A stretch of 64,000 nucleotides of DNA. Source: Biscogniauxia marginata (Eukaryota; Ascomycota; Sordariomycetes; Xylariales; Xylariaceae). Positions 13,064-23,768 of this stretch are shown here, piece by piece (positions within the stretch are counted from its first letter, which is position 1; each line of letters begins with the position of its first letter). The translations under genes and the position numbers were made by a program. The notes beneath the pieces were generated by a model. The model had not been told where the DNA came from, ran no database searches, and worked only from the letters and a program-made list of their open reading frames with translations. The stretch spans positions 310,001 to 374,000 of the forward strand of contig MU404056.1 of assembly GCA_022695795.1 (NCBI GenBank). Direction: 5' to 3'.

Positions 13064-13564
13064 TGTGACGAACCTCCCTATGTATTTCTAGTTAGCTGAC
13101 TTTATAGGTAAATATATACTAGGTTTTCTTGATTTGAAAGTAATAATAGGTTAAGATTGGTTTAATTAATTTATAATGTTATATTCGTTAAAAAGGTTTT
13201 AAAGTATTTTTATTATAGTATTAAAGAGTAATTATAGTCTTAGATTAATAGTTAGAGAATGAATAACTAAATATATGAGAAATCCTATCCCTTTTATACT
13301 TAATTTCCTCCTGGGATAGTACCTAACATCCTTAATTATTCTCTCTTATTCTTTGTAAGAGCCATAGAGAATACAATCATTTTCTTTTATTTTCCGTGAG
13401 AGTAATAGAGAATATAATTATTCTCTCTCATTCTCCGTGAGAGCAACAGAGAATATAATTATTCTCTCTTATTCTCTGTGAGAGCAACAGAGAATGCTAC
13501 CATAGGTCACGTGACCCATGTTTACATGACCATCCACCTTTCCAACCTTTGTTAGTTCGTAACA
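13064..13564 (-). repeat. 5' LTR of element I (501 bp variant)
   Basis: It begins TGTGACGAAC and ends GTTCGTAACA. The first roughly 250 bp match the element II LTR, but the remainder differs. Instead of the two AAATCGCTTT hairpins it carries about three tandem copies of a roughly 49 bp unit (about 13360-13500) built on GAGAGAATA-ATTCTCTC and GTGAGAGCAACAGAGAAT. It is therefore a sister LTR family or subfamily. Confidence 0.85.
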
Positions 13565-15156
13565 TTAAGTCGATTAATTAATTTTACTTTTTAAGTTAAA
13601 ACCCTTTAAAATTAAATTAAAGAATTAATAATAAATAAAATTAATTAAAACTCTTTAAAAGTTAAATCATTAAATATTTATTTATTTATTATATAAATAT
13701 ATATATTATATCGTTTTTACTTAACGTGCCTTATAAGCGAGTAAGCCATATAAGCAAGTAAGCTAGTTTTTATAATTTTCGTGGTTTTAATTATTAAAAA
13801 ATATTTATATAACATTAAAATTAATTAATAATTACTATTATTTAAATTTAAATTTTTTAGTTTTATATTTTAAAAATTAAATATTTTTATATTAAATATT
13901 TAGTTATTTAACGCGTAATTTAAATTAATTAATTTATAAATAATATAATTATTATTATTATTAAAACATATAAAACTATATATATATATTAAAATTTAAT
14001 AATATTAATAAAAACTTAAATAATTTATATAATTAAATATAAATAATATAATTTAAAAATAAGCTATTATAAAAACGAAATAATAATATATTTATATATT
14101 TAATTATAAAATTAAATACTCGAAAGTTTCCGTTTTATAAAAATATAATAATTATTTAATATATTATTAATTTAAATAATTAATTAACTTTTTACGTTTA
14201 AATTACATTATTATAATAATAAATATTTTATTATATAAATATAACATAAAATAAGTTAAAAAAAACTAAATTATTAATTTTATATAATAATAAAAATTAT
14301 TATAAATATATTTAAATAAACGAATTAATTATTAAAAAGCTTTATATAAAAATTTAAATTAATATGTAAAATAATTATAAAGTATAAAAATTAATAAGAA
14401 AATATATATAACTTTAATAAAATAAAGTTTATATTTTGTAATGGAAAAGTAATTATTAATCATTTAAGTTAACTCACCTTTTATAAGGGAGCTAAAATAT
14501 GAAAGACACACTTAATATTTATAAATTGAAATATATAATATATAAACCTTTATCTCAAGCCCGTGACTTATTTAAAATAATTATTTAAATTAATATAATA
14601 ATAATAAATATAAAACGATATAAACGATTTTAATAAATTTAATAAAAATCAAAAATAAATTATAATTATTTAAAGTATTAATATTAATAGTTTTATTATA
14701 ACGTGTCTTATAAGCAAATAAGCTAGTTTTTATAATTTTCGCAGTTTTAACCATTAAAGAATATTTACGTGGCATTAAAATTAATTAATAATTATTATTA
14801 TTCGAATCGTTTTTTTTAATTTTACGCTTTAAAAATCAAATACTTTTTTATATTAAGTATTCGGTTTTTTAATGCGTAATTTAAATTAATTAATTTATAA
14901 ATAATATACTTATTATTATTATTAAAACGCGTAAAATTATATTTATATATTTTTTTTAAAAAAATAAAAAAATAAAAAAATATTTATTTTAAAACTTAAT
15001 AATAATAATAAAAACTCGAATAACTCGTATAATTAAATATAAATAATATAATTCGAAAATAAATTATTATAAATTAACAACATTTTACGATATTTTTATA
15101 TAATATTATAAAAGCAAAATAACGATATATTTATATAATTAATTATAAAATTAAAT

Positions 15157-15629
15157 TGTGACAAACCTCCCTGTGTATTCCTAGTCAGCTAACTTCACAG
15201 GTGAGTACGTACTAGGTTTTCTTGATTTAAAGGTAACAGTGGATTAAGATTAGTTCAAGTGATTCACAATGTTTTGTTCGTCAGAGAGATTTCATAGTAC
15301 TCTCACTATAGTGTCAAAAAGTGACTATAATCTTAGATTAATAGCTGGAGAATAAAAAACTAAATATATAAGGAATCCCATCCTTCTTATACTCATTCTC
15401 CCTAGTACATATTCTTTCCGTCTAGTATATTAAATACCTTTGGATCTAGATGAATCTAGAGATCAACTTAGATTCATTGTTTTTAATCTGTCCTAATTAA
15501 CAGATTAACACAGATTTAACATCACGTGATGTTACATAGAATGTGTGCTGTCCCCACAGTTTCACACATTCTTGGTCCGTGTTCCGACACCCTTGTTGGA
15601 GTTCCTTCCAACAGCGTCGATTTGTAACA
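15157..15629 (-). repeat. Solo LTR (473 bp) with TAAAT target duplication
   Basis: It starts TGTGACAAACCTCCC and ends TTTGTAACA, like the LTRs of elements I and II, and its first roughly 250 bp match them. It is flanked by TAAAT at 15152-15156 and 15630-15634. The flanking sequence joins up with an uninterrupted related copy near 14090-14190. No internal region is present, so it is a solo LTR left by recombination. Its middle part (about 15420-15600) is GC-richer and unlike the other two LTRs. Confidence 0.88.
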
Positions 15630-15971
15630 TAAATATTTAAAAACTTATATCTTATAAAAAGATATTAATTATTTAATATATTATTAACTTAAATAAATAA
15701 TTATTTCTTTTTTATTTAAATTACGTTATTATAATAATAAAATTTTTATTACGTAAATGCGATACGAAATAAGTTTAAAAAAACTAAAATTTTAATTTTA
15801 TATAATAATAAAAATCATTATAAATACGTTTAAATTAATTAATTAATTATTAAAAAGCTTTATATAAAAACTTAAATATATATTAAAAATAATTTAAATT
15901 AATATATAAAATAATTACGAAGTATAAAATTTTAAAAGAAAATATATATAATTTTAACGAAATAAGGTTTA

Positions 15972-16366
15972 ACGTGTCTTATAAGCGAGTGGGCCACTTG
16001 ATTTCCCATATAAAATCGACTTTTTCAAAAATTCATAACTTTGCGCGTAAAAATCGTAAAAATCTCAGACCTTTTTATTTAGTTATATAATTATAGGTTT
16101 TAATTAAAAGTAAAATCAAAAGAATTAATTTCAAAAGACGCGAAAAGAAAACGCGTAAAAACTAAAATTAAAACAAAACGTATAGACCTTTTTATTAAGG
16201 ACCTAGATTTAAATTTTTTAATTTTATATTTAATTATTTTAAATAATTATATAACTAAAAAAAAGAGGTCCGAGATTTTTACGGTTTTTACGCGTAAAGT
16301 TATGAATTTTTAAAAAACTTGATTTTATATAATATATTAAGTGGCCCACTTACTTATAAGACATGT
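15972..16366. mobile_element. 395 bp MITE-like inverted-repeat element, TA target duplication
   Basis: The ends are long inverted repeats (over 100 bp) starting ACGTGTCTTATAAGCGAGTG on the left and, in reverse complement, ACATGTCTTATAAGTAAGTG on the right. TA lies directly outside both ends (15970-15971 and 16367-16368). The element has no coding capacity, which fits a non-autonomous element or MITE. The outermost 16-19 bp are shared with the larger nested elements at 13734, 14701 and 16667, so all probably belong to one TA-targeting family (Tc1/mariner-like by target site only). Confidence 0.75.
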
Positions 16367-16483
16367 TAATAATAATTATTAATTAATTTTAATATTATAT
16401 AAATGTTTTTTAACAATTAAAACCACGAAAGTTATAAAAATTAGTTTACTCGTTTATATAACTTACTCGTTTATATAGTACGT

Positions 16484-16667
16484 TATAATTAATTATATTT
16501 ATATAATAAATAAAAAAGTATTTAATAATTTAAATTTTAAGGCGTTTTAATTAATCTCTTATTTTAAGTTTTAAAATATAAAATTAAACACGATAGTTTA
16601 ATAATTTTAATTATTAATTAAAACTATAATAATTACGAAAACTAGCTTACTCGCTTATAAGAGACGT
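16484..16667. repeat. Outer inverted-repeat end of an older element
   Basis: The right boundary reads CGCTTATAAGAGACGT followed by TA (16668-16669), again the family terminus in reverse complement. The segment next to 16487-16560 is the inverted counterpart of about 13640-13725, just outside the inner element's left end. This suggests that the inner element landed in an older relative whose left end was destroyed or displaced by element I. Confidence 0.5.
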
Positions 16668-16679
16668 TATAAAAAGTTG

Positions 16680-19322
16680 TGTTTTTATTGTATTTTTCTT
16701 TAATTATCTTTGTATCTTTAAAAAAAACTTCAACTATAGCTTCCAATTACATCATAAAATAGAATGAACAAGAATAATTATTCACAGCCTACATAATTTG
16801 GAAATACTGGGTTGCAAGATCACTTAGCTTATCTCACGGGCAATGGGTAGATTTTCAGGGCCATGAATTTCACAGCGAGGGAAAAGGAAGCCTAAACTCC
16901 TTTGCCTTGATTTACAGTACTTAGATGGGACGAAGGTATGAGAATAGGATTATCAAATTTATCCAAGGGTGAGTCTAAGTATGTGAGCGAAGTCCGCCTA
17001 GATATATACTCATGAGTCCATGTTAGGACCGTATAGTAGGGGCATAGCCCCATATTTCAGCATCTAGATCGCCAACATGTGCGAGCGAAGGGTTGCTAGG
17101 ACGTGACGTTTTTGCTCAAGCAAGGATTGATAATGAAGGGTGATATAATCCTTATTTACCTTAGCTGTGGTTCTAGTCTCTCGCGCGATGACCGCGGTGT
17201 TATCACTACATATTAAGTGCTTGGATTTTGGTGGCTTGGATTCTACAAGAAGCAGCACGAACTGGCGAGGAGAATGCGGCTTTTCCGCAGCGAGGTAGCC
17301 TCGTGTATAACCGGGGCGAATGAGAACACCTCGACCATTTGACCGAAGACGACAGTGTGATCGAGCACTTCCTTCCAGGGCATGTGGGCACCACTTGTCA
17401 CCTTCTCAGCACGTGTTGATTGGCACCGGCCGAGCGGATGGAGGTGGTAGGTGAGAGACTGAGCGTGCATGGAATACAAAGACTGAAGATCGCGGGCATG
17501 AGCATCGTGCCGAAGAATGTTTCGGGGAATACGCATAAGCACCACCCTGATGATCGGAGAAGGCCGTTGATATTTTCGTGAGTCAATTAATCCGGCGGGG
17601 TGATAGAAATAGGAAGGAACGAGGTGCGCGTCTGTCAGGATTTCACTATAGGTTTCTTGCCTTTATAAAACACGAGGTTTAATATACCTAGACAATACAG
17701 GAATGCTATGTCTTATCTATATAGCATATGACTCCTGGCCACCGTCCTAACGCTGCAACGGCCAACAAAGGTGGCTATGTATCTTGAGTGCTTACTCAGT
17801 CTCCCGGGTTTTATATATACATTATAAAAGCTTTCTGTAAATATATATGTAAAGCATATAATGATAGTCCTTAATAGGTATAGTTGGATATTTTTTCTTC
17901 TGTACCATTTTATAGTGTTATGGTGCAGCCTGTCACGATGAGGACCTTATAGGGGGTATAAACATAGATGTTGCGCGAAGAGCTAGAACTAAGGGTACAT
18001 AGCCAGTGGTCTTACATACAAAACACTCCCTTTGTTTCCATATAGGTATGTACCTGTGGTTCCCTTCACCGCTTCTAGCTTTGACTAGTACGAGGACTAT
18101 CTAGTGCGAGCCGCAATAGGACCTTGGCGAGAGACTTCTTGACAATTATGTTGGGTACCCGTTGCCGGACATAATTCTAAAAAGAGGAAGAGGTCGCCCT
18201 TGTGTAATATTGTGTAATGTGTCCAGTTTTCTATATGACGTCTACTTATACTTGAAAGTGGAATTCAGGAACCAAAGAAACACCCATTGACTTGACCAAA
18301 ACTCCAGACACATCGTATGATCTCTAGTTATGGTGGTGAGAGTGTAAATGTCTCTAGATTCGCCAGGGGGCATATTCTAGACAACATAAGCGAAACTATC
18401 ACGAAGCACGTCCAAGAAGGTAACAGATATTCCCCTTTGTCAAAAAAGAGCGGAAGTCCCCGGTACTTTAACTCTTCACAATAGAAGAAGACTATAATGA
18501 GCATTATCTAGATCATACTATAGAACCATATTAGTCATTCTTTAGCTGCAGGTTTCGGAACATTTTGTAGCTGTTTTCTAGAAGATGGTACGATTCAATC
18601 TAGCTAACGCGCGGAGTTGTGAAAATTATAGTCGATGCTATGCCATCGCTTATAGTGCTCCGTCACGTAGTTGGTCAAAGATGGTGTCACATTAAGAGGG
18701 CATGCGCTAGTCTACCGAACTCTTAGGCTCTAGTCCTCAAATGTAGTGTTTCGCCCTTCTAGCACGAATCTAGAGCCAGGGAAGCGAAGCCGTCTATACC
18801 CAAGCAGCCGGGAAAGTTTAAACCGGAAGTCCGGTTACCGAGCGATTACTGTATCGCCGCCAAGATGAACCATTGATACGACATTAAGCAGCGCGACGCC
18901 AATAGGAGATATATAGAGGGCCAAGAACGTGTTCATTGGTTTGTTTGAGGAGCATTTTCGGACCGCCGTATCGGCGTGCATATCGGCACGTCGAGGGCGA
19001 TGGTGCGGAGAACTAGTCGATGGTGCAACTCCCCGCCCGGAATTGCGTGCTGGGGATTGCGTGATCATAGAGGAAGGTTACCTCAGATCGACGTCTTTAT
19101 CTCATTAGTGGGCACTCCTAAGCCGGAATGGTCCAAAATGATACCATGCAGGATGACCGATAGATAAGTCCGAGCGACTGTCGTGCATCGCGAATATATA
19201 AGCTTGACGTCTACCGAACCAACACCAGGGGGGCTCCCCCTTGACTTCTATTGTGACCATTCCTAAGTCAGCCTTACCAAAACCTCAATTTTAAGTATTT
19301 GGACTGTTAAAGTAAAATAACT
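16680..19322. other. Gene-poor transition region, no supported gene
   Basis: Base composition returns abruptly to near-normal after about 16680. Several short overlapping minus-strand frames between 17064 and 17586 (62-100 codons in three frames) and around 18835-19068 look like remains of decayed coding sequence, but none matches a family I recognise and no splice-consistent model joins them. Nothing else was identified. Confidence 0.45.
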
Positions 19323-20736
19323 ATGGCTCCGACTGCGCTTGGTGAGCCGACACCAGTTGATGTAATTCAGAGTTTGAAGGCAAAGGTGAGGAACGTTGAC
19401 CGCGCTGTCTTCCCTGACGGGCTGAAAACTGCGGGTGAGTAATTCGACAGAGGAGTCTAGTCATAGCATTCGGTGACTAAAACATTGTCAGGCCAACATC
19501 CACCGCTTTATGACCAGCTATACCCTTACAGTGCTTTCCCAAAACACATCGAGGGTCCCACGGTATGGAAGGCGGAGGAGTATTCCAATAATCCAGAGCG
19601 ATGGGTGCACCCGTTTTCCAGCGAAGAAATTGCCGAGATATCCCAGGCAGCAGATGACTTCATAGCATCGGGAATACCGATCACCGGGATCACCAAGGAG
19701 AATTTCCCGCTGCCAGGATTGGATAAATCGTTGACTACGATGCTCCGGGAGCTTCTGAATGGGAAAGGATTTCTCCTGTATAAGGGGTTCCCAGTGACTG
19801 AATGGGGCGATTTCAAGTCAGCAGTGGCATATTTCGGATTAGGAGTGCACCTTGGCTATCCGGTCTCTCAAAATGTGAGCTCCTCCTACCGTAATCATTC
19901 TCACCTTCAAACAGTTCCGAGCTCTTGTTATCTTATAGCTCTAGCTTCCTAGCTCCTCTCTTTAATGCTCAGATGAACATAGACTAACCAACCTATAGGC
20001 TAAGGGTCATGTCCTCGGTCACGTTCAAGATCTTGGGGATGACAGTACCCAGATTGACAAGGTTCGTATCTATCGGACAAACGCCAGACAGTTCTTCCAC
20101 GCCGACGATTGTGACATCGTAGGCCTACTATGCCTCTCGAAAGCTGAATTTGGCGGCGAATCTGACATAGCGTCAATCCACCACGTCTGGAACATCCTGC
20201 AGGAAGAGCGTCCGGATGTCGCAGAACTGTTAACCAAGCCTATCTGGTACTTCGACCGAAAGGGCGAGCAGTCCCAAGGCGAGGACCCGTATATCAAAAC
20301 CGCGGTCTTCTACCTGGAGACACCAGACCCGGAGAATCCGGAACGGGAGCAACGGGTGTATTGCAAATGGGATCCGTACTTCGTGCGGAGTCTAAAAAGA
20401 TTCTCCGACAAGGGAATCATACCGCCACTGTCGCCAGAGCAAGAAGAAGCTGCCCAGCTGCTGGAAGCGACCTGCGAGAGAGTGAAACTACACATGATCT
20501 TAGAAGTGGGAGATATCCAATTCGTCGCTAATTCGCACACCTTGCACGCACGAACGGCATACCGCGACTTCCCCCCGGATAGCGGAAAGCCAAGACGCCA
20601 TCTTCTGCGGCTCTGGTTGGCTGTGCCGCAAAACGAGGGCGGTTGGAGGCTGCCATTCTGGGACTCTGACGAGAAGAAGCGTGGAGGCATTCAGGTTGAT
20701 GACACGGCACCTGTGGCAAGGCTAGAGGGTGATTAG
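19323..20736 (+). CDS. TauD/TfdA-family 2-oxoglutarate-dependent dioxygenase
   Basis: Three exons (19323-19434, 19492-19874, 19999-20736) encode 410 aa; both introns are GT-AG with CTAAC-like branch sites (CTAAAAC and CTAACC) and keep frame. The family (PF02668, clavaminate synthase-like) couples 2-oxoglutarate decarboxylation to hydroxylation of a small substrate with Fe(II). The HxD iron ligands are seen as FHADD (His199, Asp201) and the distal His is likely His348 in NSHTLHARTAY; RHLLRLWL supplies the basic residue expected to bind 2-oxoglutarate. Fungal homologues are often annotated taurine dioxygenase, but the substrate cannot be told from sequence. The start was chosen because exon 1 splices in frame and gives a normal family N terminus. 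No signal peptide is seen, so it is probably cytosolic. The gene stands alone beside the repeat block. Confidence 0.85.
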
Positions 20737-21506
20737 ACATCGTAATGTCTCAAAAAAGGATACTTGATGAATGAATGACTTGGGATTGCTTCTTATAAAA
20801 GGAGTCACCGGAGCTAGTGTTTTAGACGATTGTCTCTACAGACAAAGAATAAAATGGTCGCCATCGATTCAGACTGTATACTTTTTCAGCTTCGTCTAAT
20901 AACACTTTATAGAGACAAGTTTTGCTTCTCAGATATTTAGATGCACGCCGTTCTAGACTCATCTAGTTGGAGTATTCTGTAGGCTTGACGTATCCATGCC
21001 ATGTATGCTTACTGAGATAGGAGGTGATACCTAGCTATTAAAGGTTTTAGCATAACTGAGAAAAGGGCGCACCTCTAGACATGAAATACTATTCTTTGGC
21101 GAATGTTGATAAACACTGTAATGAGATGTATGAGTGCCGGGGTAGAAATAGCAAAAGAAAAGGGCGAAGTAAGTTGTCCTCCGTGGTATTATTATCAGGA
21201 GCGACCGCCCCTTTTCCAAAGTGATCACTATTATGCAATTATGCAATTATATCTTGATTATTGCATGTGGTCTATGCGCCATTGGTCCAACGCCCCGTCG
21301 CATTACGCAGATCCAAGCCCACCTCCCCAGTCCCTTACTTCAGACCAACTATCCATTCCCCTTATGCGACTTTACGAATCACGAATCTAGCCGACTACGA
21401 GATTCAGCGACCGCGCTCCGGCAAGCTGTTATACGAGGTTTATTTTGCGTGATGGTCTGAACTTCGCCATCTATGACGGCTGCGGTGGCGCCTTACGGAC
21501 TTCATC
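20737..21506 (+). other. Intergenic, dioxygenase to SEC6
   Basis: This holds the 3' flank of the dioxygenase gene and the presumed SEC6 promoter. Short frames here (60-95 codons) overlap each other on both strands, lack family resemblance and are treated as chance. Confidence 0.5.
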
Positions 21507-23768
21507 ATGGACGCCCCGCCAGTGAAGCTCTCAGAGCTTCTCCGACACCCCGACGACCTTGACAAGATCCCGGCGCTGAAGCTGGAATTCACGCGCAAGA
21601 AGGGTGCTGTCGACTCGCAGCTTCGAAGCGGTTTACGCGAGCAATTAGAGACGACACAAGCTGGCATGAATGGTCTCACCGATGGCCAGAAGACGGTGCA
21701 GGCTATCAGGGACGAAATGATGAAGATCGACAAGCTATGTTCCGAGTCGCAGAATATGATAAAGGATTTTGCCAGCATCAACTTGGTGTCACAAGCACAC
21801 CGGAACTTTGGCGCTGTCGAGACCATGGTCGACAATCTCCAGACATTCAATGATCGCCTCAACGGGGTCGAAGAGATGCTGAGACAGGACGAGAACGATA
21901 AAGAGAACATGCCCAACTTGCTCAAAATACATTACGAATTAACCCAACTACGAAATATCCGAGACGATGCGATGGAGCAGATCCAGCGAGCCGACGACCC
22001 CAGCCTACAATCCACGTTGGAAGACTACTTTTCGAGATTGGATGATGCAGTTGATTGGTTTGATGAGCATATTGGTCTCATCGCACTGAACATGATTAAC
22101 CTTCTTGTTGCTAACAACGATGGCCTCGTCGTGCGCTTGGCTATCATTGTCGAGGCTGAGGAGAAGAGCGATCAGAGGGTGGAGGCCCTCCAGGAAGCAT
22201 TGAAGGATCACAAGGAGATGGCGACGCGGTTTCAAAGTATTACCGACGGTGCGAAGAAAGTTAGAGGATACAAGGAGAAATTCCTGAAAGCCATCAAGGT
22301 CAACTGCGAAGGGCAGCTCGCAGAAGTTAGGGAAGAGTTTCTACAAGATCCGACAAAGCTAGACAAGATGATGAAGTGGTACTTCAATGACCTGAACGCG
22401 GTCAAGGAGGGAATGGTACACTTGATGCCCAAAAAGTGGAAGATACTCAAAACCTATGGCGAGATATACCACCAACTTATGCACGATTTCCTCGTTGGCA
22501 TGATAGATGATCCAGAGTCAAGCTCCCAAAACACCCTAGAGATCATCAATTGGCCTGAGAGATACTACAAGAAGATGAGGAAACTAGGTTTCCAGGAAAG
22601 TGAACTCAAACCTCACATCATCGATAACCGAGAGCAAGAGCTAGTCAAGGATTTCCGACAGCTCATTATCAAATTCTTGGATGACTGGATTGAACGGATC
22701 TTCGCGCAAGAAAGGCGTGAGTTTGCAGATAGAAACGTGGAGGGCTCGAACTTGGATACGGATGAGTATGGCTATTTCCGTACCCGTAATCTAGTCGACA
22801 TGTGGCGCATGCTCCGAGAGCAGGTAGATGCAGCTGGAATCTCCCAGAGAACAGATGTTGCAGAGGGTGTCATTGACGCTATGTTTTTGCGGCTTCGCGG
22901 GAGACAGCAGTCCATCCAAAAGATGCTCGAGGAGGAAGCGGCAAAATATGAGGCTGGATCTGGCGCAGCTTCAGAATTAGATGGTTTCCAAGCATTACAG
23001 GACTGGCTTGTTGCTACCGCCAACGACCAGATGGCCTGCATAGATGACAGCGAGGAAGAAGGTCGCCTAGCATATCTATCGAGCTTCAAGCAGAAATTCG
23101 AGCCGCTCGTCACGCCACAGTACATGGAGCGTGCTGAAAACGAAATCGAGCTGCTCCGCGATGGTTATGTTGATTTCAGCACCTGGTGTATCAACAAGTT
23201 TGTCAAACTAATCATAGCGGTCGACTTCAACTTGGTGGTCACAACCTTTTTCACACCTAAATGGTACGAAACGACGGCAATGAAACAGATGATTGTCACG
23301 TTCGAAGAATACGTAGGCGACTACCAGCAGGTGCTCCACCACTCGCTAGTCGATATTTTCATCGAGATCTTCGCCGACGAGCTGCTAGCCCAGTACCTAA
23401 TGTGCGTGCGCAACAAGGGCGCCAAGTTCAAGCGCACCGACCCGTTCCAGGACAAGATCTTCAACGACATCTCGACAGCGTTTGAGTTCTTCCGCAGTCT
23501 GCCCAACCCGGACGTCGCCAACTCCATCACGCAGACCTGGCGCGTCACCGAGTGGTTCCTGCAGCTTCTCACGGCCGAGAAGGAGGCCGTCCCGGACGTG
23601 TTCCAGGACTTCAAGTCCAGATACTGGGACCTGCAGATCACGTGGGTCGAGGCCGTGCTGCGCTCGCGGGACGACTTTGAGCGAAGTATGTTGAACGCGG
23701 TCAAGGCGAGGGCGGCGCAGATGGACGTAGTAAGGGGCCCGGAGACCATCATGGGTAAGGTCAAATAG
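21507..23768 (+). CDS. SEC6: Exocyst complex component Sec6
   Basis: A single uninterrupted exon encodes 753 aa, the usual length of fungal Sec6. Sec6 is a core subunit of the octameric exocyst, which tethers secretory vesicles at the plasma membrane at sites of polarised growth such as hyphal tips, before SNARE fusion. The N-terminal part (about residues 30-180) is Lys/Glu/Gln-rich and helical, fitting the CorEx coiled coil. The long helical C-terminal body (about 190-740), with segments such as WPERYYKKMRKLGF and VDFNLVVTTFF, fits the Sec6 domain (PF06046). The start ATG at 21507 is in good context and gives the MDAPPVKLSELLRHPDDL beginning. No odd features; the gene is intact although it lies near the repeat block. 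Confidence 0.93.
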   Translation: MDAPPVKLSELLRHPDDLDKIPALKLEFTRKKGAVDSQLRSGLREQLETTQAGMNGLTDGQKTVQAIRDEMMKIDKLCSESQNMIKDFASINLVSQAHRNFGAVETMVDNLQTFNDRLNGVEEMLRQDENDKENMPNLLKIHYELTQLRNIRDDAMEQIQRADDPSLQSTLEDYFSRLDDAVDWFDEHIGLIALNMINLLVANNDGLVVRLAIIVEAEEKSDQRVEALQEALKDHKEMATRFQSITDGAKKVRGYKEKFLKAIKVNCEGQLAEVREEFLQDPTKLDKMMKWYFNDLNAVKEGMVHLMPKKWKILKTYGEIYHQLMHDFLVGMIDDPESSSQNTLEIINWPERYYKKMRKLGFQESELKPHIIDNREQELVKDFRQLIIKFLDDWIERIFAQERREFADRNVEGSNLDTDEYGYFRTRNLVDMWRMLREQVDAAGISQRTDVAEGVIDAMFLRLRGRQQSIQKMLEEEAAKYEAGSGAASELDGFQALQDWLVATANDQMACIDDSEEEGRLAYLSSFKQKFEPLVTPQYMERAENEIELLRDGYVDFSTWCINKFVKLIIAVDFNLVVTTFFTPKWYETTAMKQMIVTFEEYVGDYQQVLHHSLVDIFIEIFADELLAQYLMCVRNKGAKFKRTDPFQDKIFNDISTAFEFFRSLPNPDVANSITQTWRVTEWFLQLLTAEKEAVPDVFQDFKSRYWDLQITWVEAVLRSRDDFERSMLNAVKARAAQMDVVRGPETIMGKVK

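Larger units (their letters stand above)
8613..13564 (-). mobile_element. Ty3/Gypsy chromovirus (element I), 5' part
   Basis: This second minus-strand chromovirus is homologous to element II over 3750-8195. It contains the 5' LTR (13064-13564), gag and the pol segment through RNase H. It stops at the CATAA where element II is inserted and resumes at 1077 reading leftwards with the integrase. It leaves the window at position 1, so its 3' LTR is not seen. The reverse transcriptase YLDDI motif is at 9413-9427, and a gag zinc-knuckle relic (Cys changed to Tyr) lies near 11880-11930. All frames are broken by RIP-type changes. Confidence 0.88.
13734..16483. mobile_element. Nested AT-rich inverted-repeat element with TA target site
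   Basis: The ends form a terminal inverted repeat of over 100 bp: the left end (from 13734, starting ACGTGCCTTATAAGCGAGTAAG) is matched in reverse complement by the sequence ending at 16483. TA dinucleotides flank both ends (13732-13733 and 16484-16485), as expected for a TA-targeting DNA transposon. Inside are two direct copies of the same left-hand sequence (from 13734 and from 14701), a solo LTR and a 395 bp inverted-repeat element. No transposase frame can be read. Extreme AT content suggests heavy RIP. Exact nesting order is inferred. Confidence 0.6.

Noticed and set aside
13360..13500. Tandem repeats resembling a CRISPR array
   Set aside because: Contiguous 49 bp units without spacers inside an LTR of a eukaryotic retrotransposon.
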